Assembly: GCF_000526515.1 (NCBI RefSeq) | Contig: NZ_JAGF01000001.1 | Location: 3,658,001 to 3,722,000, forward strand | DNA from: Cellulomonas sp. KRMCY2 | Lineage (GTDB): Bacteria > Actinomycetota > Actinomycetes > Actinomycetales > Cellulomonadaceae | Direction of reading: 5' to 3' | DNA length: 64,000 nucleotides | In this document: piece after piece, positions 17,478 through 24,539 of the stretch | How positions within the stretch are numbered: position 1 is the first letter of the stretch | Layout of the letters: each line of letters begins with the position of its first letter | Program-made: the position numbers and the translations under genes | Notes under the pieces: generated by a model | Seen by the model: only the letters and a program-made list of their open reading frames with translations | Told to the model about the DNA's origin: nothing | The model's database searches: none

Positions 17478-17846
17478 ATGGCCACCGTCAACCTGACCAC
17501 CGAGACGTTCGACGCGACCACCGAGGCCGAGGGCATCGTCCTGGTCGACTTCTGGGCCGCGTGGTGCGGTCCGTGCCGGAGGTTCGGCCCGGTCTTCGAG
17601 AAGATCTCCGAGCTCCACCCGGACGTCGTCTTCGCCAAGCTCGACACCGAGGCCGAGCAGGAGATCGCGGCCCGCCTGTCGATCACGTCGATCCCGACGC
17701 TGATGATCTTCCGCGACGGCACCCTGCTCTTCGCCGACGCCGGCGCCCTGCCGGGCAAGGCACTCGAGGACCTCATCGCCCAGGCGCGCGGCCTCGACAT
17801 GGCCGAGGTCCGCCGCCAGGTCGCAGCCGAGTCCCCGGCGTCCTGA
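17478..17846 (+). CDS. trxA: Thioredoxin
   Basis: A 122-residue thioredoxin with the canonical WCGPC active site (W29-C30-G31-P32-C33), VDFWAAWCGPCRRFGPVFE, and the cis-proline loop TSIPTLMIF. ATG 17478 follows GAGGAG. It lies under an operator copy and 97 bp after the CoADR fusion, so it probably supplies reducing power to resolve persulfides in this island. The next two genes (17850 and 18245) are close enough to share its transcript. Confidence 0.94.
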   Translation: MATVNLTTETFDATTEAEGIVLVDFWAAWCGPCRRFGPVFEKISELHPDVVFAKLDTEAEQEIAARLSITSIPTLMIFRDGTLLFADAGALPGKALEDLIAQARGLDMAEVRRQVAAESPAS

Positions 17847-17849
17847 GCC

Positions 17850-18248
17850 GTGCGGTCGGCGGCAGGGCAGCAGGCACCGACCGACGACGGGGTCGCTGAG
17901 CTCGTCGTGCACCTGCGGGCCCGCGAGGACGAGGCGCTCGGGCAGATGTCGCGCGTCCTGGCAGGCACGGCCCTGTGCGCCGTCGGCCCGGACGAGACGC
18001 ACCGCGTCAAGTACCTCGAGGGCGTCTCCGCGGCGCTCGCCCAGGTGCGTCGGACCCTGGTGAGCCGCGGTCGGTCCGGCGCCCTGCAGGACGAGCCGGC
18101 GGCAGTCGTCGCCGAGATCCGGCAGCAGTGGAGGTCGACTGCAGGCGCAGCCTCGACCCGGGGCCAGGCCTGGGCGCGGTACCTGGCCGGTGCGCTCGAC
18201 GCCCTCGACGAGCTGGCGACGACCCTCACGACCGGAGAGACCCCATGA
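17850..18248 (+). CDS. Hypothetical protein, helical, thioredoxin-linked
   Basis: A 132-residue, Ala/Arg-rich, mostly helical protein with no membrane segment or signal. It starts with GTG only 3 bp after the trxA stop. It has a single cysteine (GTALCAVG) and no CsoR-type Cys/His/Cys set, so it is not the missing repressor. Its stop overlaps the start of the next gene (ATGA). Family not recognised. The operon position suggests a role beside thioredoxin. Confidence 0.7.
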   Translation: MRSAAGQQAPTDDGVAELVVHLRAREDEALGQMSRVLAGTALCAVGPDETHRVKYLEGVSAALAQVRRTLVSRGRSGALQDEPAAVVAEIRQQWRSTAGAASTRGQAWARYLAGALDALDELATTLTTGETP

Positions 18249-18667
18249 CCCTGACCCGACCCACCCAGCCCACCAGGCCCACCCAGGTCCAGCGGCTGAC
18301 CGGGCGTCGCTCGACCCGGCGGGTCGCGGTGGCCGCAGCCGTCGCACCTGTGCTCTTCGTCGGGCTGTCCGCCGTCAGCGGCGGCGTCGACCTCGTCGGC
18401 GCTCCGGTCTGGACCATCCTGGTGGCCCTGATCGCGTCCGTCGGTGCGACGGTGCTGGCGACCTACGTCCCCGTGGCCGGGTCCTGGCGGCATCCGGCGA
18501 TCGGTTGCACGCCGTGCGCCGTCGTCGCGGGACTGACCGTCCTGGCATCCGCGGCGGTCCTGAACGGCGGGCCCGGCCAAGTGCCGACAGCGGTCCTCGC
18601 CCTGCTCGTCACCGGCTTCGGGCTCGCGCAGCGGCTGCGTGACCCGGGTACCTGCGCACGGCCCTGA
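18245..18667 (+). CDS. Small integral membrane protein with a GCTPC motif
   Basis: A 140-residue protein with a basic N-terminal tail (about 30 residues, TRPTQP-type repeats) followed by four predicted membrane helices. A GCTPCAVV motif lies in the loop or start of the third helix, giving a CxxC pair that could be redox-active or metal-binding. It is translationally coupled to the preceding hypothetical gene (ATGA). Family not recognised. As the third member of the trxA transcript, membrane thiol exchange is a guess. Confidence 0.65.
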   Translation: MTLTRPTQPTRPTQVQRLTGRRSTRRVAVAAAVAPVLFVGLSAVSGGVDLVGAPVWTILVALIASVGATVLATYVPVAGSWRHPAIGCTPCAVVAGLTVLASAAVLNGGPGQVPTAVLALLVTGFGLAQRLRDPGTCARP

Positions 18668-18724
18668 GCTCCGCCGCGCGGCGTCCGTGTGGTGGGTGCC
18701 ATAGCCTGTCGACTGGCGTTCTCC

Positions 18725-18740
18725 ATACCCCCAGGGGTAT
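18725..18740. promoter_or_regulatory. CsoR/CstR-type operator copy 3
   Basis: ATACCCCCAGGGGTAT, identical to copy 2, located 38 bp before the start of the 38-residue cysteine-rich protein. Confidence 0.65.
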
Positions 18741-18778
18741 GCTGTCGACGAACCTACCGACCGATCGAGGAGTACACC

Positions 18779-18895
18779 ATGTGCAGTCCGGCTCGTTGCT
18801 CACGCTGCGGGAACGTCACCTGGAGCGGCTGCGGCATGCACGTCGACGCCGTCATGGCCAGTGTGCCCGTCAGCCAGCAGTGCACCTGCCGCTGA
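18779..18895 (+). CDS. 38-residue cysteine-rich mini-protein
   Basis: ATG 18779 is preceded by GAGGAG at a good distance and opens a 38-codon frame. Cysteines are at 2, 7, 10, 18, 35 and 37, arranged as CxxC (RCSRCG), WSGCGMHV with one His, and a terminal CTCR. I recall small proteins of the pattern CxxCG(K)xTWxGCGxHVxxV in many bacteria, usually unnamed. The Cys/His content suggests a zinc-knuckle or metal or sulfane-sulfur carrier. The operator copy 38 bp upstream places it in the sulfur regulon. Confidence 0.75.
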   Translation: MCSPARCSRCGNVTWSGCGMHVDAVMASVPVSQQCTCR

Positions 18896-18916
18896 CCCCA
18901 CGGCGCACCACGACGC

Positions 18917-18956
18917 ACGCCCCGCGGTACGAGCCCAGGCTCGTCCGGCGGGGCGT
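18917..18956. terminator. Bidirectional stem-loop between convergent genes
   Basis: A strong inverted repeat: ACGCCCCGC...CGAG, a six-base loop region CCCAGG, then CTCG...GCGGGGCGT. It sits between the stop of the Cys-rich ORF (+) and the stop of tauE (-), the expected place for a shared terminator. No long T tract, as is usual in high-GC actinobacteria. Confidence 0.6.
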
Positions 18957-18995
18957 TCGTCGTCCTGGCGCCGGCCCGGCTGCGGGGCGTGCCGC

Positions 18996-19817
18996 TCAGA
19001 AGAGCTGCGGAACGCTCCGCACAGCGGTGTAGACCGCGACGACGACGAGCAGGATGGTGAACGCCAGGCTCAGACGGGCCGGGCTCACCCGTGAGACGAC
19101 CCGACTGCCCAGAAGGCTGCCGACGACTGCCGCAGCCGTGAAGCCACCGATCAGGGCCCAGTCGAGCGTCACGTCCTGACCGATCCGCGAGGCCAGTGCC
19201 GTCGCGCTGTTGATCGCGATGACGACCAGGGACGTCCCGACGGCCACCGGCATCGACAGGCCGAGCGCGAGCACGAGGGCGGGTACCACGGCGAATCCGC
19301 CACCCACCCCGAAGAAGCCCGTGAGCAGGCCCACGCCGGTGGCCGTCCCCAGCACCGTGCCGGCTCGTGGCCAGTCCACCCGCACGTGCGGGCGCCAGAT
19401 GACGATCGGTGCCGGCTCGGCGGCCGGCTGGGCCCCGGGAGCGATCCGTGCCTGCTGGTGGCGTCGCCAGGTCATCAGGGCGGCGACCACGAGGATCAGG
19501 AAGGCGAAGCCCGTCAGCAGGACCTCGTCGGGGACTGTCGTCGAGAGCCGTGAGCCGACGTAGGAGCCGATGACCCCGAGCAGGCCGAAGGCGATGCCCT
19601 GGCCGATCCGGACGCGGCCGACGCGCTGGTGCGGGATCGCCCCGATCACCGACGTCACGCCCACGATGAGCAGGGATGTCGTCGTCGCGGCGCGGGAGTC
19701 CTGCCCGAACAGGTAGACCAGCGCCGGGACCGCGAGGATCGAGCCGCCCCCGCCCAGGGAGCCGACGCTGAGCCCGATCACCAGGCCGACCGGGATCAAC
19801 CACGCGAGCACTGTCAC
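18996..19817 (-). CDS. TauE/SafE-family sulfite/sulfur-compound exporter
   Basis: A 273-residue membrane protein with two repeats of the TauE motif: [22 protein letters not shown] near the N-terminus and [21 protein letters not shown] in the second half, with about 8 helices in all. Family members export sulfite, thiosulfate, sulfoacetate or related anions. GTG start at 19817. It follows the persulfide dioxygenase gene by 82 bp on the same strand. The dioxygenase makes sulfite, so TauE exporting the product is a natural pathway inference. Confidence 0.88.
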   Translation of the reverse strand: MTVLAWLIPVGLVIGLSVGSLGGGGSILAVPALVYLFGQDSRAATTTSLLIVGVTSVIGAIPHQRVGRVRIGQGIAFGLLGVIGSYVGSRLSTTVPDEVLLTGFAFLILVVAALMTWRRHQQARIAPGAQPAAEPAPIVIWRPHVRVDWPRAGTVLGTATGVGLLTGFFGVGGGFAVVPALVLALGLSMPVAVGTSLVVIAINSATALASRIGQDVTLDWALIGGFTAAAVVGSLLGSRVVSRVSPARLSLAFTILLVVVAVYTAVRSVPQLF

Positions 19818-19899
19818 GTCCCTTCGGACGGCGCGGGCACCGGGACGGGGCCACGCCCGGGGATGTTACCGAGCGCCGTGCGGACGGCGCGCGGCGGCA

Positions 19900-21270
19900 T
19901 CAGGCGGCCTGGCCCTGCACCAGCGGCAGGCCGGCGGCAGCGGCGTGCTCGGCGAACGAGTCGTCGACGTGCACCACCCGACGGCCGTGCGCAGCCAGCA
20001 GCGACGCGGCGATCGACGCGCGGTACCCACCGGCGCAGTGCACCCAGACCTCACCGTCCGGCACCTGGTCGAGGCCCTGCAGCAGCGCGTGCAACGGGAT
20101 GCTGACGGCACCGTCGATGTGGCCGTCACGCCACTCGCTGGCCCGGCGGACGTCCAGGACGGCGACCGGTCGGTGGTGACGGACCTGGGACAGGTCGGCG
20201 AACGTCGCCCGCTCGATCGTGGCCAGCACCTCGTCGGTCCACTCGGCGGGCGTCCCGGTTGCTGCGGCGGCCGGCCGGTCGATGCCGATGCGGACGAGCT
20301 CGCGCTGGGCCTCGGCGACCTGCTCAGGGCTCTCGCCGAGGAGGGTGACCGGGGTGCCCCACGGGATCAACCAGCCCAGATAGGTCGCGAACTGGCCGTC
20401 GAGACCGAAGTTGAAGGTCCCCGGGACGTGTCCGGATGCGAACGCGGTCCGGGTGCGCAGGTCGACGAGCCACTCTCCTGCGGCCAGTCGCCGGCGCAGC
20501 TCGGCCTTGTCGGCCCGCTCGGGTGCGGTCAGGTCGGGCGCGGACGGCCCGGCGGAGTTCGCCGGCCCCATGTGCACGTAGTAGGCCGGGTAGGCGTCGA
20601 GGCCTGCGACGATCTCGGCGACGTAGTCCTCCTCGTCCTTGCTCAGCGCGGGGTTGCTCCGGCGCTCCTGGCCGATGGTCGAGCCGGTGGCGCCGTCCGT
20701 CGTGGCCGTCGCCGAGCAGAAGCTGCCGAAGCCGTGCGTCGGCATGACCTGCGTCTCGTCCGGCAGCTCGGCGGCGAGCTTGTGGGCGGAGGCGTACTGG
20801 TGCCGCGCAAGGGTGTGGGTGTGCGCGGCACCGAGCAGGTCGGGGCGCCCGGTCGAGCCGAACAGCAGTGAGCCGCCGGAGAAGACGACCGGCTCGGGGC
20901 CCTCCAGCACGTACGACAGGTGGGTGAAGGTGTGGCCTGGCGTGTGCAGCACGCGAACCTGCAGCTGGGGGCTGACGTCGATGACGTCGCCGCCGCGTAC
21001 CGGGACGCGCTCGAAGGTCACCGGGTCGTCGGCGTTGACGAGGTACTGGGCGCCGGTCGCCTCGGCGAGGGCATGTCCGCCGGTGACGTAGTCGTTGTGG
21101 ATGTGCGTCTCGAGCACGTGCGTGATCCGCACGCCGGCGCGGGTGGCGGTGTCGAGCATCCGGTCGATGTCGCGCTGAGGGTCGACGACGAAGGCGACCT
21201 CGCCGTCGTGCACGAGGTAGCTCCGGTCACCGAGGGACGGGGTCTCGATCGGGACGATGGTGTGGCTCAT
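19900..21270 (-). CDS. Persulfide dioxygenase-rhodanese fusion (MBL fold)
   Basis: A 456-residue protein. Residues 1 to about 235 are an ETHE1-like metallo-beta-lactamase domain with iron ligands in ETHIHNDYVTGG (H56-x-H58-x-D60; the last His of HxHxDH is Tyr, as I recall for this fused branch) and VLHTPGHTFTH. About 270-355 is a rhodanese fold lacking a catalytic cysteine. About 370-456 is an active rhodanese with VHCAGGYRA. It oxidises low-molecular-weight persulfide to sulfite, and the rhodanese moves sulfane sulfur. It is cotranscribed with the upstream single-domain rhodanese and probably tauE. Confidence 0.92.
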   Translation of the reverse strand: MSHTIVPIETPSLGDRSYLVHDGEVAFVVDPQRDIDRMLDTATRAGVRITHVLETHIHNDYVTGGHALAEATGAQYLVNADDPVTFERVPVRGGDVIDVSPQLQVRVLHTPGHTFTHLSYVLEGPEPVVFSGGSLLFGSTGRPDLLGAAHTHTLARHQYASAHKLAAELPDETQVMPTHGFGSFCSATATTDGATGSTIGQERRSNPALSKDEEDYVAEIVAGLDAYPAYYVHMGPANSAGPSAPDLTAPERADKAELRRRLAAGEWLVDLRTRTAFASGHVPGTFNFGLDGQFATYLGWLIPWGTPVTLLGESPEQVAEAQRELVRIGIDRPAAAATGTPAEWTDEVLATIERATFADLSQVRHHRPVAVLDVRRASEWRDGHIDGAVSIPLHALLQGLDQVPDGEVWVHCAGGYRASIAASLLAAHGRRVVHVDDSFAEHAAAAGLPLVQGQAA

Positions 21271-21349
21271 GGTGGTCCTGTCTGATCGGTCGCCGCACGG
21301 CGGCGGCACAGCGGTCGAGGTGCAGCGGTCGAGGTGTGGGTCGCCGGGC

Positions 21350-21673
21350 TCAGGAGGCGTTGGGGTGCGGGCCGACGACGACCGGGCGCCCGGAACGGAC
21401 CCACTCGCCGGTGCCGCCCTGGACGGAGAGCGCATCGAAGCCGTTGCGGGTCAGGAGGTCGGTCATCACCCGGCTCCGGTTCCCGCTGGCGCAGATCACG
21501 TAGATCCGCTCGTCGCGGGGAAGGTCACGCACCCGCGCGGGGAGCTGCCCGACGGGAATCAGCTGAGCACCGGGGACGTGACCGGTGACGTACTCGTGCG
21601 GCTCGCGGACGTCGAGCACGAATGCACCGTCCGCCTGCGCCGCGGCGAACGCCTGGACCTGCACCTCTGGCAT
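21350..21673 (-). CDS. Single-domain rhodanese (sulfurtransferase)
   Basis: A 107-residue rhodanese with VLDVREPHEYVTGHVPGA and the active-site loop VICASGNRSR (one catalytic Cys), plus GGTGEWVRSGRP at the C-terminus. ATG at 21673 lies 25 bp after the perfect operator palindrome. The persulfide dioxygenase gene begins 79 bp downstream on the same strand, so it is the first gene of a rhodanese/dioxygenase/TauE transcript. Confidence 0.93.
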   Translation of the reverse strand: MPEVQVQAFAAAQADGAFVLDVREPHEYVTGHVPGAQLIPVGQLPARVRDLPRDERIYVICASGNRSRVMTDLLTRNGFDALSVQGGTGEWVRSGRPVVVGPHPNAS

Positions 21674-21698
21674 GGGTCGAGCCTCTCATCTGTAAGGG

Positions 21699-21714
21699 AT
21701 ACCCCCGGGGGTAT
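21699..21714. promoter_or_regulatory. CsoR/CstR-type operator copy 4 (perfect palindrome)
   Basis: ATACCCCCGGGGGTAT, a perfect 16-nt palindrome in the 63-bp gap between the BlaI-like gene and the rhodanese gene. It is the most symmetrical of the four copies and would cover the promoter of the rhodanese/persulfide dioxygenase operon. Confidence 0.7.
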
Positions 21715-21736
21715 ACGAGAGGTTACAACGGAACCA

Positions 21737-22165
21737 TCACGCGTCGCATTCCGCGAACCTCGTGGATCCCGCTGCAACGGGCGGGTCGGACCGGCGTGAG
21801 CCCGGACGAAGGGCGTCCCGCAGGGCGGCCCGGTCGTCGGACCCAAGGGCACGGACGAGGTCGCGCAGGGTTCCGGGACGGTCGTCGCTCGCCGCGAGCT
21901 CCTGGGCCATGAGCCCGGCGACGTACTCGCTGCGCTCCAGGCGCGGTCGGTAGGACCAGGCGCGTTCGGTGCTGACCCGCTCGACGAGGCCCTTGCGCAT
22001 GAGGTTCGTCAGGACTGTGGCGACGGTCGTGTACGCCAGGGTCGTCGTGGTCAGCCGTTCGAGGACGCGCCGGGTGCACAGCTCGTCGGCACAGGACCAG
22101 AGCACGTCCATCACCTGGCGCTCGAGCGCACCGAGGCGGGGCAGCGGCGTCGTCCGGTCAGGCAT
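21737..22165 (-). CDS. BlaI/MecI/CopY-family transcriptional repressor
   Basis: A 142-residue winged-helix protein: LGALERQVMDVLWSC, then YTTVATVLTNLMRKGLVER, the recognition helix and wing of BlaI/CopY repressors. Family members are inactivated either by proteolysis (BlaR/MecR partner) or by metal (CopY). No BlaR-type protease gene is adjacent, and the CopY CxCx4CxC tail is absent, with only scattered cysteines. Its start overlaps the preceding membrane protein gene by 8 bp, so it is probably the last gene of the permease/thioredoxin block. Confidence 0.85.
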   Translation of the reverse strand: MPDRTTPLPRLGALERQVMDVLWSCADELCTRRVLERLTTTTLAYTTVATVLTNLMRKGLVERVSTERAWSYRPRLERSEYVAGLMAQELAASDDRPGTLRDLVRALGSDDRAALRDALRPGSRRSDPPVAAGSTRFAECDA

Positions 22166-22784
22166 GCGGGGCCCCCATCGGCACGAGGCACATGACCTGC
22201 CCCCGGAGCCGGACGAGCAGCGCGGCCGCGGTCGTCAGGAGCGCGACGGCGGCCAGGTAGGGCTGGACCGGTGCGAACCAGGTGATCGCTCCCGAGTAGC
22301 CGAGCGCGAGCAGGGCGAGCTTGTTGCAGACCGGGCAGCCGACCGCGAACCAGGTCAGGATCCCGCCGGCCACGCCGAGCTTGCTCGGGGTGTCCGTGCC
22401 GTCCTCACCGGCGAGGACCTCGGGGGCACCGTCCGCGCCGTCGTCGGATCGGCGCGCGGCCCTGCCCTCGGGGCGGACGTAGGTGGCCGCGAGCATCCCG
22501 GCCAGGACCGAGGTGATGATCCACACCGGGTAGTTCCACGCCAGAACAGGGATCTCTCGGCCGAACACCGGGTTGGGGATCAGCACGGTCGGATAGCCGA
22601 TCATGAGGGCGAACGCCACCGAGAACAGGCCGGCGGCCAGGTACTGGCGGGCCGTCCAGCCGCGAAGGCCGAGGGCGGCGGCGCGCAGGGTGCGAGCCGG
22701 CTCGGCACCTGGGAGGGAGCCGACGTCGGGTCGCGCCGAGATGGTCACCGGTTCGCTGCTGCGCGTGGAGGGAGTCGAGGACAT
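22158..22784 (-). CDS. Integral membrane protein with conserved CPVCNK motif
   Basis: About 208 residues (or 214 from ATG 22802) with a basic N-terminus, about 5 membrane helices and a central acidic cytoplasmic loop. The notable motif is GCPVCNKLALLALGYSGA, a CxxC pair at the mouth of a helix. No family name is recognised. It lies between a thioredoxin-like gene and a BlaI repressor and overlaps the latter by 8 bp. A membrane thiol or metal role is inferred only from the CxxC and the neighbours. Confidence 0.7.
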   Translation of the reverse strand: MSSTPSTRSSEPVTISARPDVGSLPGAEPARTLRAAALGLRGWTARQYLAAGLFSVAFALMIGYPTVLIPNPVFGREIPVLAWNYPVWIITSVLAGMLAATYVRPEGRAARRSDDGADGAPEVLAGEDGTDTPSKLGVAGGILTWFAVGCPVCNKLALLALGYSGAITWFAPVQPYLAAVALLTTAAALLVRLRGQVMCLVPMGAPHA

Positions 22785-22791
22785 GGACCTA

Positions 22792-22804
22792 CTATGCGGC
22801 ATAG
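22792..22804. promoter_or_regulatory. 13-bp palindrome at the start of the CPVCNK membrane gene
   Basis: CTATGCGGCATAG is a perfect palindrome lying 8 bp before ATG 22784 and containing the alternative ATG 22802. It could be an ArsR/SmtB-like operator (AT-rich ends, short dyad) or chance. It argues for the downstream start codon. Confidence 0.35.
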
Positions 22805-22830
22805 AAGGCCCGTGGACCGCCTCGCCGGTG

Positions 22831-23073
22831 TCAGGCGACGTACGGCGTCAGGAGCTCGCGGACGTGACCGGCCGTGGGTACCCGGCCGGAGAGCACGACC
22901 TTCTCGTCGACGACCAGCGCCGGTGTACGCATGACCCCGTAGCCGGCGATCGCCGCGTAGTCGGTGACCTTCTCGATGTCGGCATCGATGCCCATCGCTG
23001 CGACCGCCTCACGCGTGACCCGCTCGAGGTTGACGCAGTTCGCACAGCCGGGTCCGAGAACCTTGATCTTCAT
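22831..23073 (-). CDS. Thioredoxin-family small redox protein (CxxC)
   Basis: An 80-residue thioredoxin-fold protein (redox-active disulfide protein 2 type): KIKVLGPGCANCVNLERVTREA with active site CANC, cis-Pro in MRTPALVVDEKVV, and SGRVPTAGHVREL. These minimal thioredoxins are typically encoded next to DUF318/ArsP permeases, as here, and may deliver electrons or metal(loid) to the permease. ATG 23073 follows GGAGG closely. It lies 32 bp after the permease gene. Confidence 0.9.
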   Translation of the reverse strand: MKIKVLGPGCANCVNLERVTREAVAAMGIDADIEKVTDYAAIAGYGVMRTPALVVDEKVVLSGRVPTAGHVRELLTPYVA

Positions 23074-23105
23074 GGTGGCCTCCTGGTGGTGATGGTGGTG
23101 AGCTG

Positions 23106-24161
23106 TCAGACGCCGATGACGGCGTTGAAGAGATAGCCGACGGCGATGATCCCGACACCGACGACGCCGACGAAGAAGGCGATGAGCTGAGGCTTGAGCA
23201 CCCGGCGCAGCAGGATGAGCTCGGGCAGGCTCAGGGCGACGACGGCCATCATGAAGGCCAGCAGGGTGCCCATCGGCAGGCCCTTGTCGTGCAGCGCCTC
23301 GACCAGTGGCATGATCCCGGCGGCGTTCGAGTACAGCGGGATCCCGATCGCCACGGCGATCAGCACGGCGAACGGATTGCCTGCGCCGGCATAGGCCGCG
23401 AAGAAGTCCTCCGGTGCCCAGCCGTGGATCGCCGCACCGAGCCCGATGCCGACGAGCAGGTAGGGCCAGATCTTGCGCAGGATCACGCCGACCTCTTCGA
23501 TGCCCATCTGGATCCGGTCGTCCCAGCTCAGGCCGAGGGTCGAGTCGATCAGCTGACCGCCCAGGCGGGTCTCGAAGACGAAGGGTTCGACCCAGCGCTC
23601 CAGGCGCAACCGCCCGAGCACGAAGCCCGCCACGATCGCGATCGTCAGGCCGGCCCCGACGTACATCACTGTCGGGCCGATGCCGAACATCCCGAACAGC
23701 AGGGCGATCGCGACCTCGTTGACCAGCGGGCTGGAGATCAGGAAGCTCATCGTGACCCCGAGCGGCACGCCGGCCGCGACGAAGCCGATGAAGGCCGGCA
23801 CGGCGCTGCACGAGCAGAACGGGGTGACCACGCCCAGCCCGGCGGCCATCACGTTGCCGACGCCCTCGCGCCTGCCGCCGAGGAGCGCGCGCGTGCGCTC
23901 GACACTCATGAACGACCGCAGCACGGTGACGACGAAGATGATCCCGACCAGGAGCAGGCCGATCTTGACGGTGTCGTAGAAGAAGAAGTGCACACCGGAG
24001 CCGAGGCGGCCCGCCGGGTCGAGGCCCAGGACGTCGAGGAGCAACCAGTCCCACAACGGACGGTTCAGCTCGTACAGGGCGAACCAGACGATCGCCGCCA
24101 CCGCCAGGCCGACCCACCGGCGCGTCGGCGTCCTGGCCCGCAGCCGCTCGGCGACGCTCAT
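23106..24161 (-). CDS. Permease (DUF318/ArsP-like family)
   Basis: A 351-residue, 8-10 helix permease. The family hallmark is VVTPFCSCSAVPAFIGFVAAGVPLGVTMSFLISSPLVNE, containing the CSCS motif, with a second-half counterpart IGIPLYSNAAGIMP. ArsP members export trivalent organoarsenicals, and others are uncharacterised. ATG 24161 overlaps the arsR-like stop (ATGA). A metal-sensing ArsR upstream and CANC thioredoxin downstream support a thiophilic substrate. Confidence 0.88.
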   Translation of the reverse strand: MSVAERLRARTPTRRWVGLAVAAIVWFALYELNRPLWDWLLLDVLGLDPAGRLGSGVHFFFYDTVKIGLLLVGIIFVVTVLRSFMSVERTRALLGGRREGVGNVMAAGLGVVTPFCSCSAVPAFIGFVAAGVPLGVTMSFLISSPLVNEVAIALLFGMFGIGPTVMYVGAGLTIAIVAGFVLGRLRLERWVEPFVFETRLGGQLIDSTLGLSWDDRIQMGIEEVGVILRKIWPYLLVGIGLGAAIHGWAPEDFFAAYAGAGNPFAVLIAVAIGIPLYSNAAGIMPLVEALHDKGLPMGTLLAFMMAVVALSLPELILLRRVLKPQLIAFFVGVVGVGIIAVGYLFNAVIGV

Positions 24162-24472
24162 GAGGTCACCACCGCCCGCGCGCCGGGCAGTGCCGTGCGC
24201 ATCCGGTCGTGCGCGTCGTCGGCCAGCGCGTAGTCGATCCAGCGCCCGCGCCGGCTGGTCGTGACGAGGCCGGCGTCCCGCAGCACCTTGAGGTGGTAGC
24301 TCAGCAGGTTGCCCGCCACGGGGACACGCTCCTGCAGGTCGCACACGCACCGGGGGGCATCGGCCAGGACCTCGAGCACCGTCCAGCGGATCGGGTCCGC
24401 GACGGCCTGGAGCACCGCCATCGGTCCCCCGTCGGGTGCGTCCGTCACCTCAACGATCCTTGATTCAGTCAC
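24158..24472 (-). CDS. ArsR-family metal(loid)-responsive repressor
   Basis: A 104-residue winged-helix ArsR protein: MAVLQAVADPIRWTVLEVLADAPRCVCDLQERVP, then SYHLKVLRDAGLVTTSRRGRWIDYAL. The CVC pair in the recognition region resembles the ELCVCDL type that binds As(III), Sb(III) or Cd(II). GTG 24472 is chosen; no strong ribosome site is visible before it, so an in-frame ATG at 24421 cannot be excluded. It is translationally coupled to the permease and likely autoregulates the block down to the BlaI gene. Confidence 0.88.
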   Translation of the reverse strand: MTESRIVEVTDAPDGGPMAVLQAVADPIRWTVLEVLADAPRCVCDLQERVPVAGNLLSYHLKVLRDAGLVTTSRRGRWIDYALADDAHDRMRTALPGARAVVTS

Positions 24473-24539
24473 GCCTGAACTGTACGGCGCACGCCGGACG
24501 TGGCGCGGGGGACATAGGTCCCCGTCGATGCGAAGGGTG

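Noticed and set aside
17850-18248. Possible CsoR/CstR repressor
   Set aside because: The size suits, but it lacks the conserved Cys-His-Cys ligands and the DUF156 helix pattern, so it was left as hypothetical.
14685-18347. 1220-codon open frame on the minus strand
   Set aside because: It is antisense to the CoADR fusion, trxA and the following genes, which have clear domains and motifs. Its translation is Arg/Asp/His/Gly-rich with no recognisable domain, typical of a high-GC antisense frame.
21674-21736. BlaI-type TACA(N2)TGTA operator
   Set aside because: No such site is present near the BlaI gene; the only strong dyad is the ATACCC/GGGTAT palindrome of the CsoR type.
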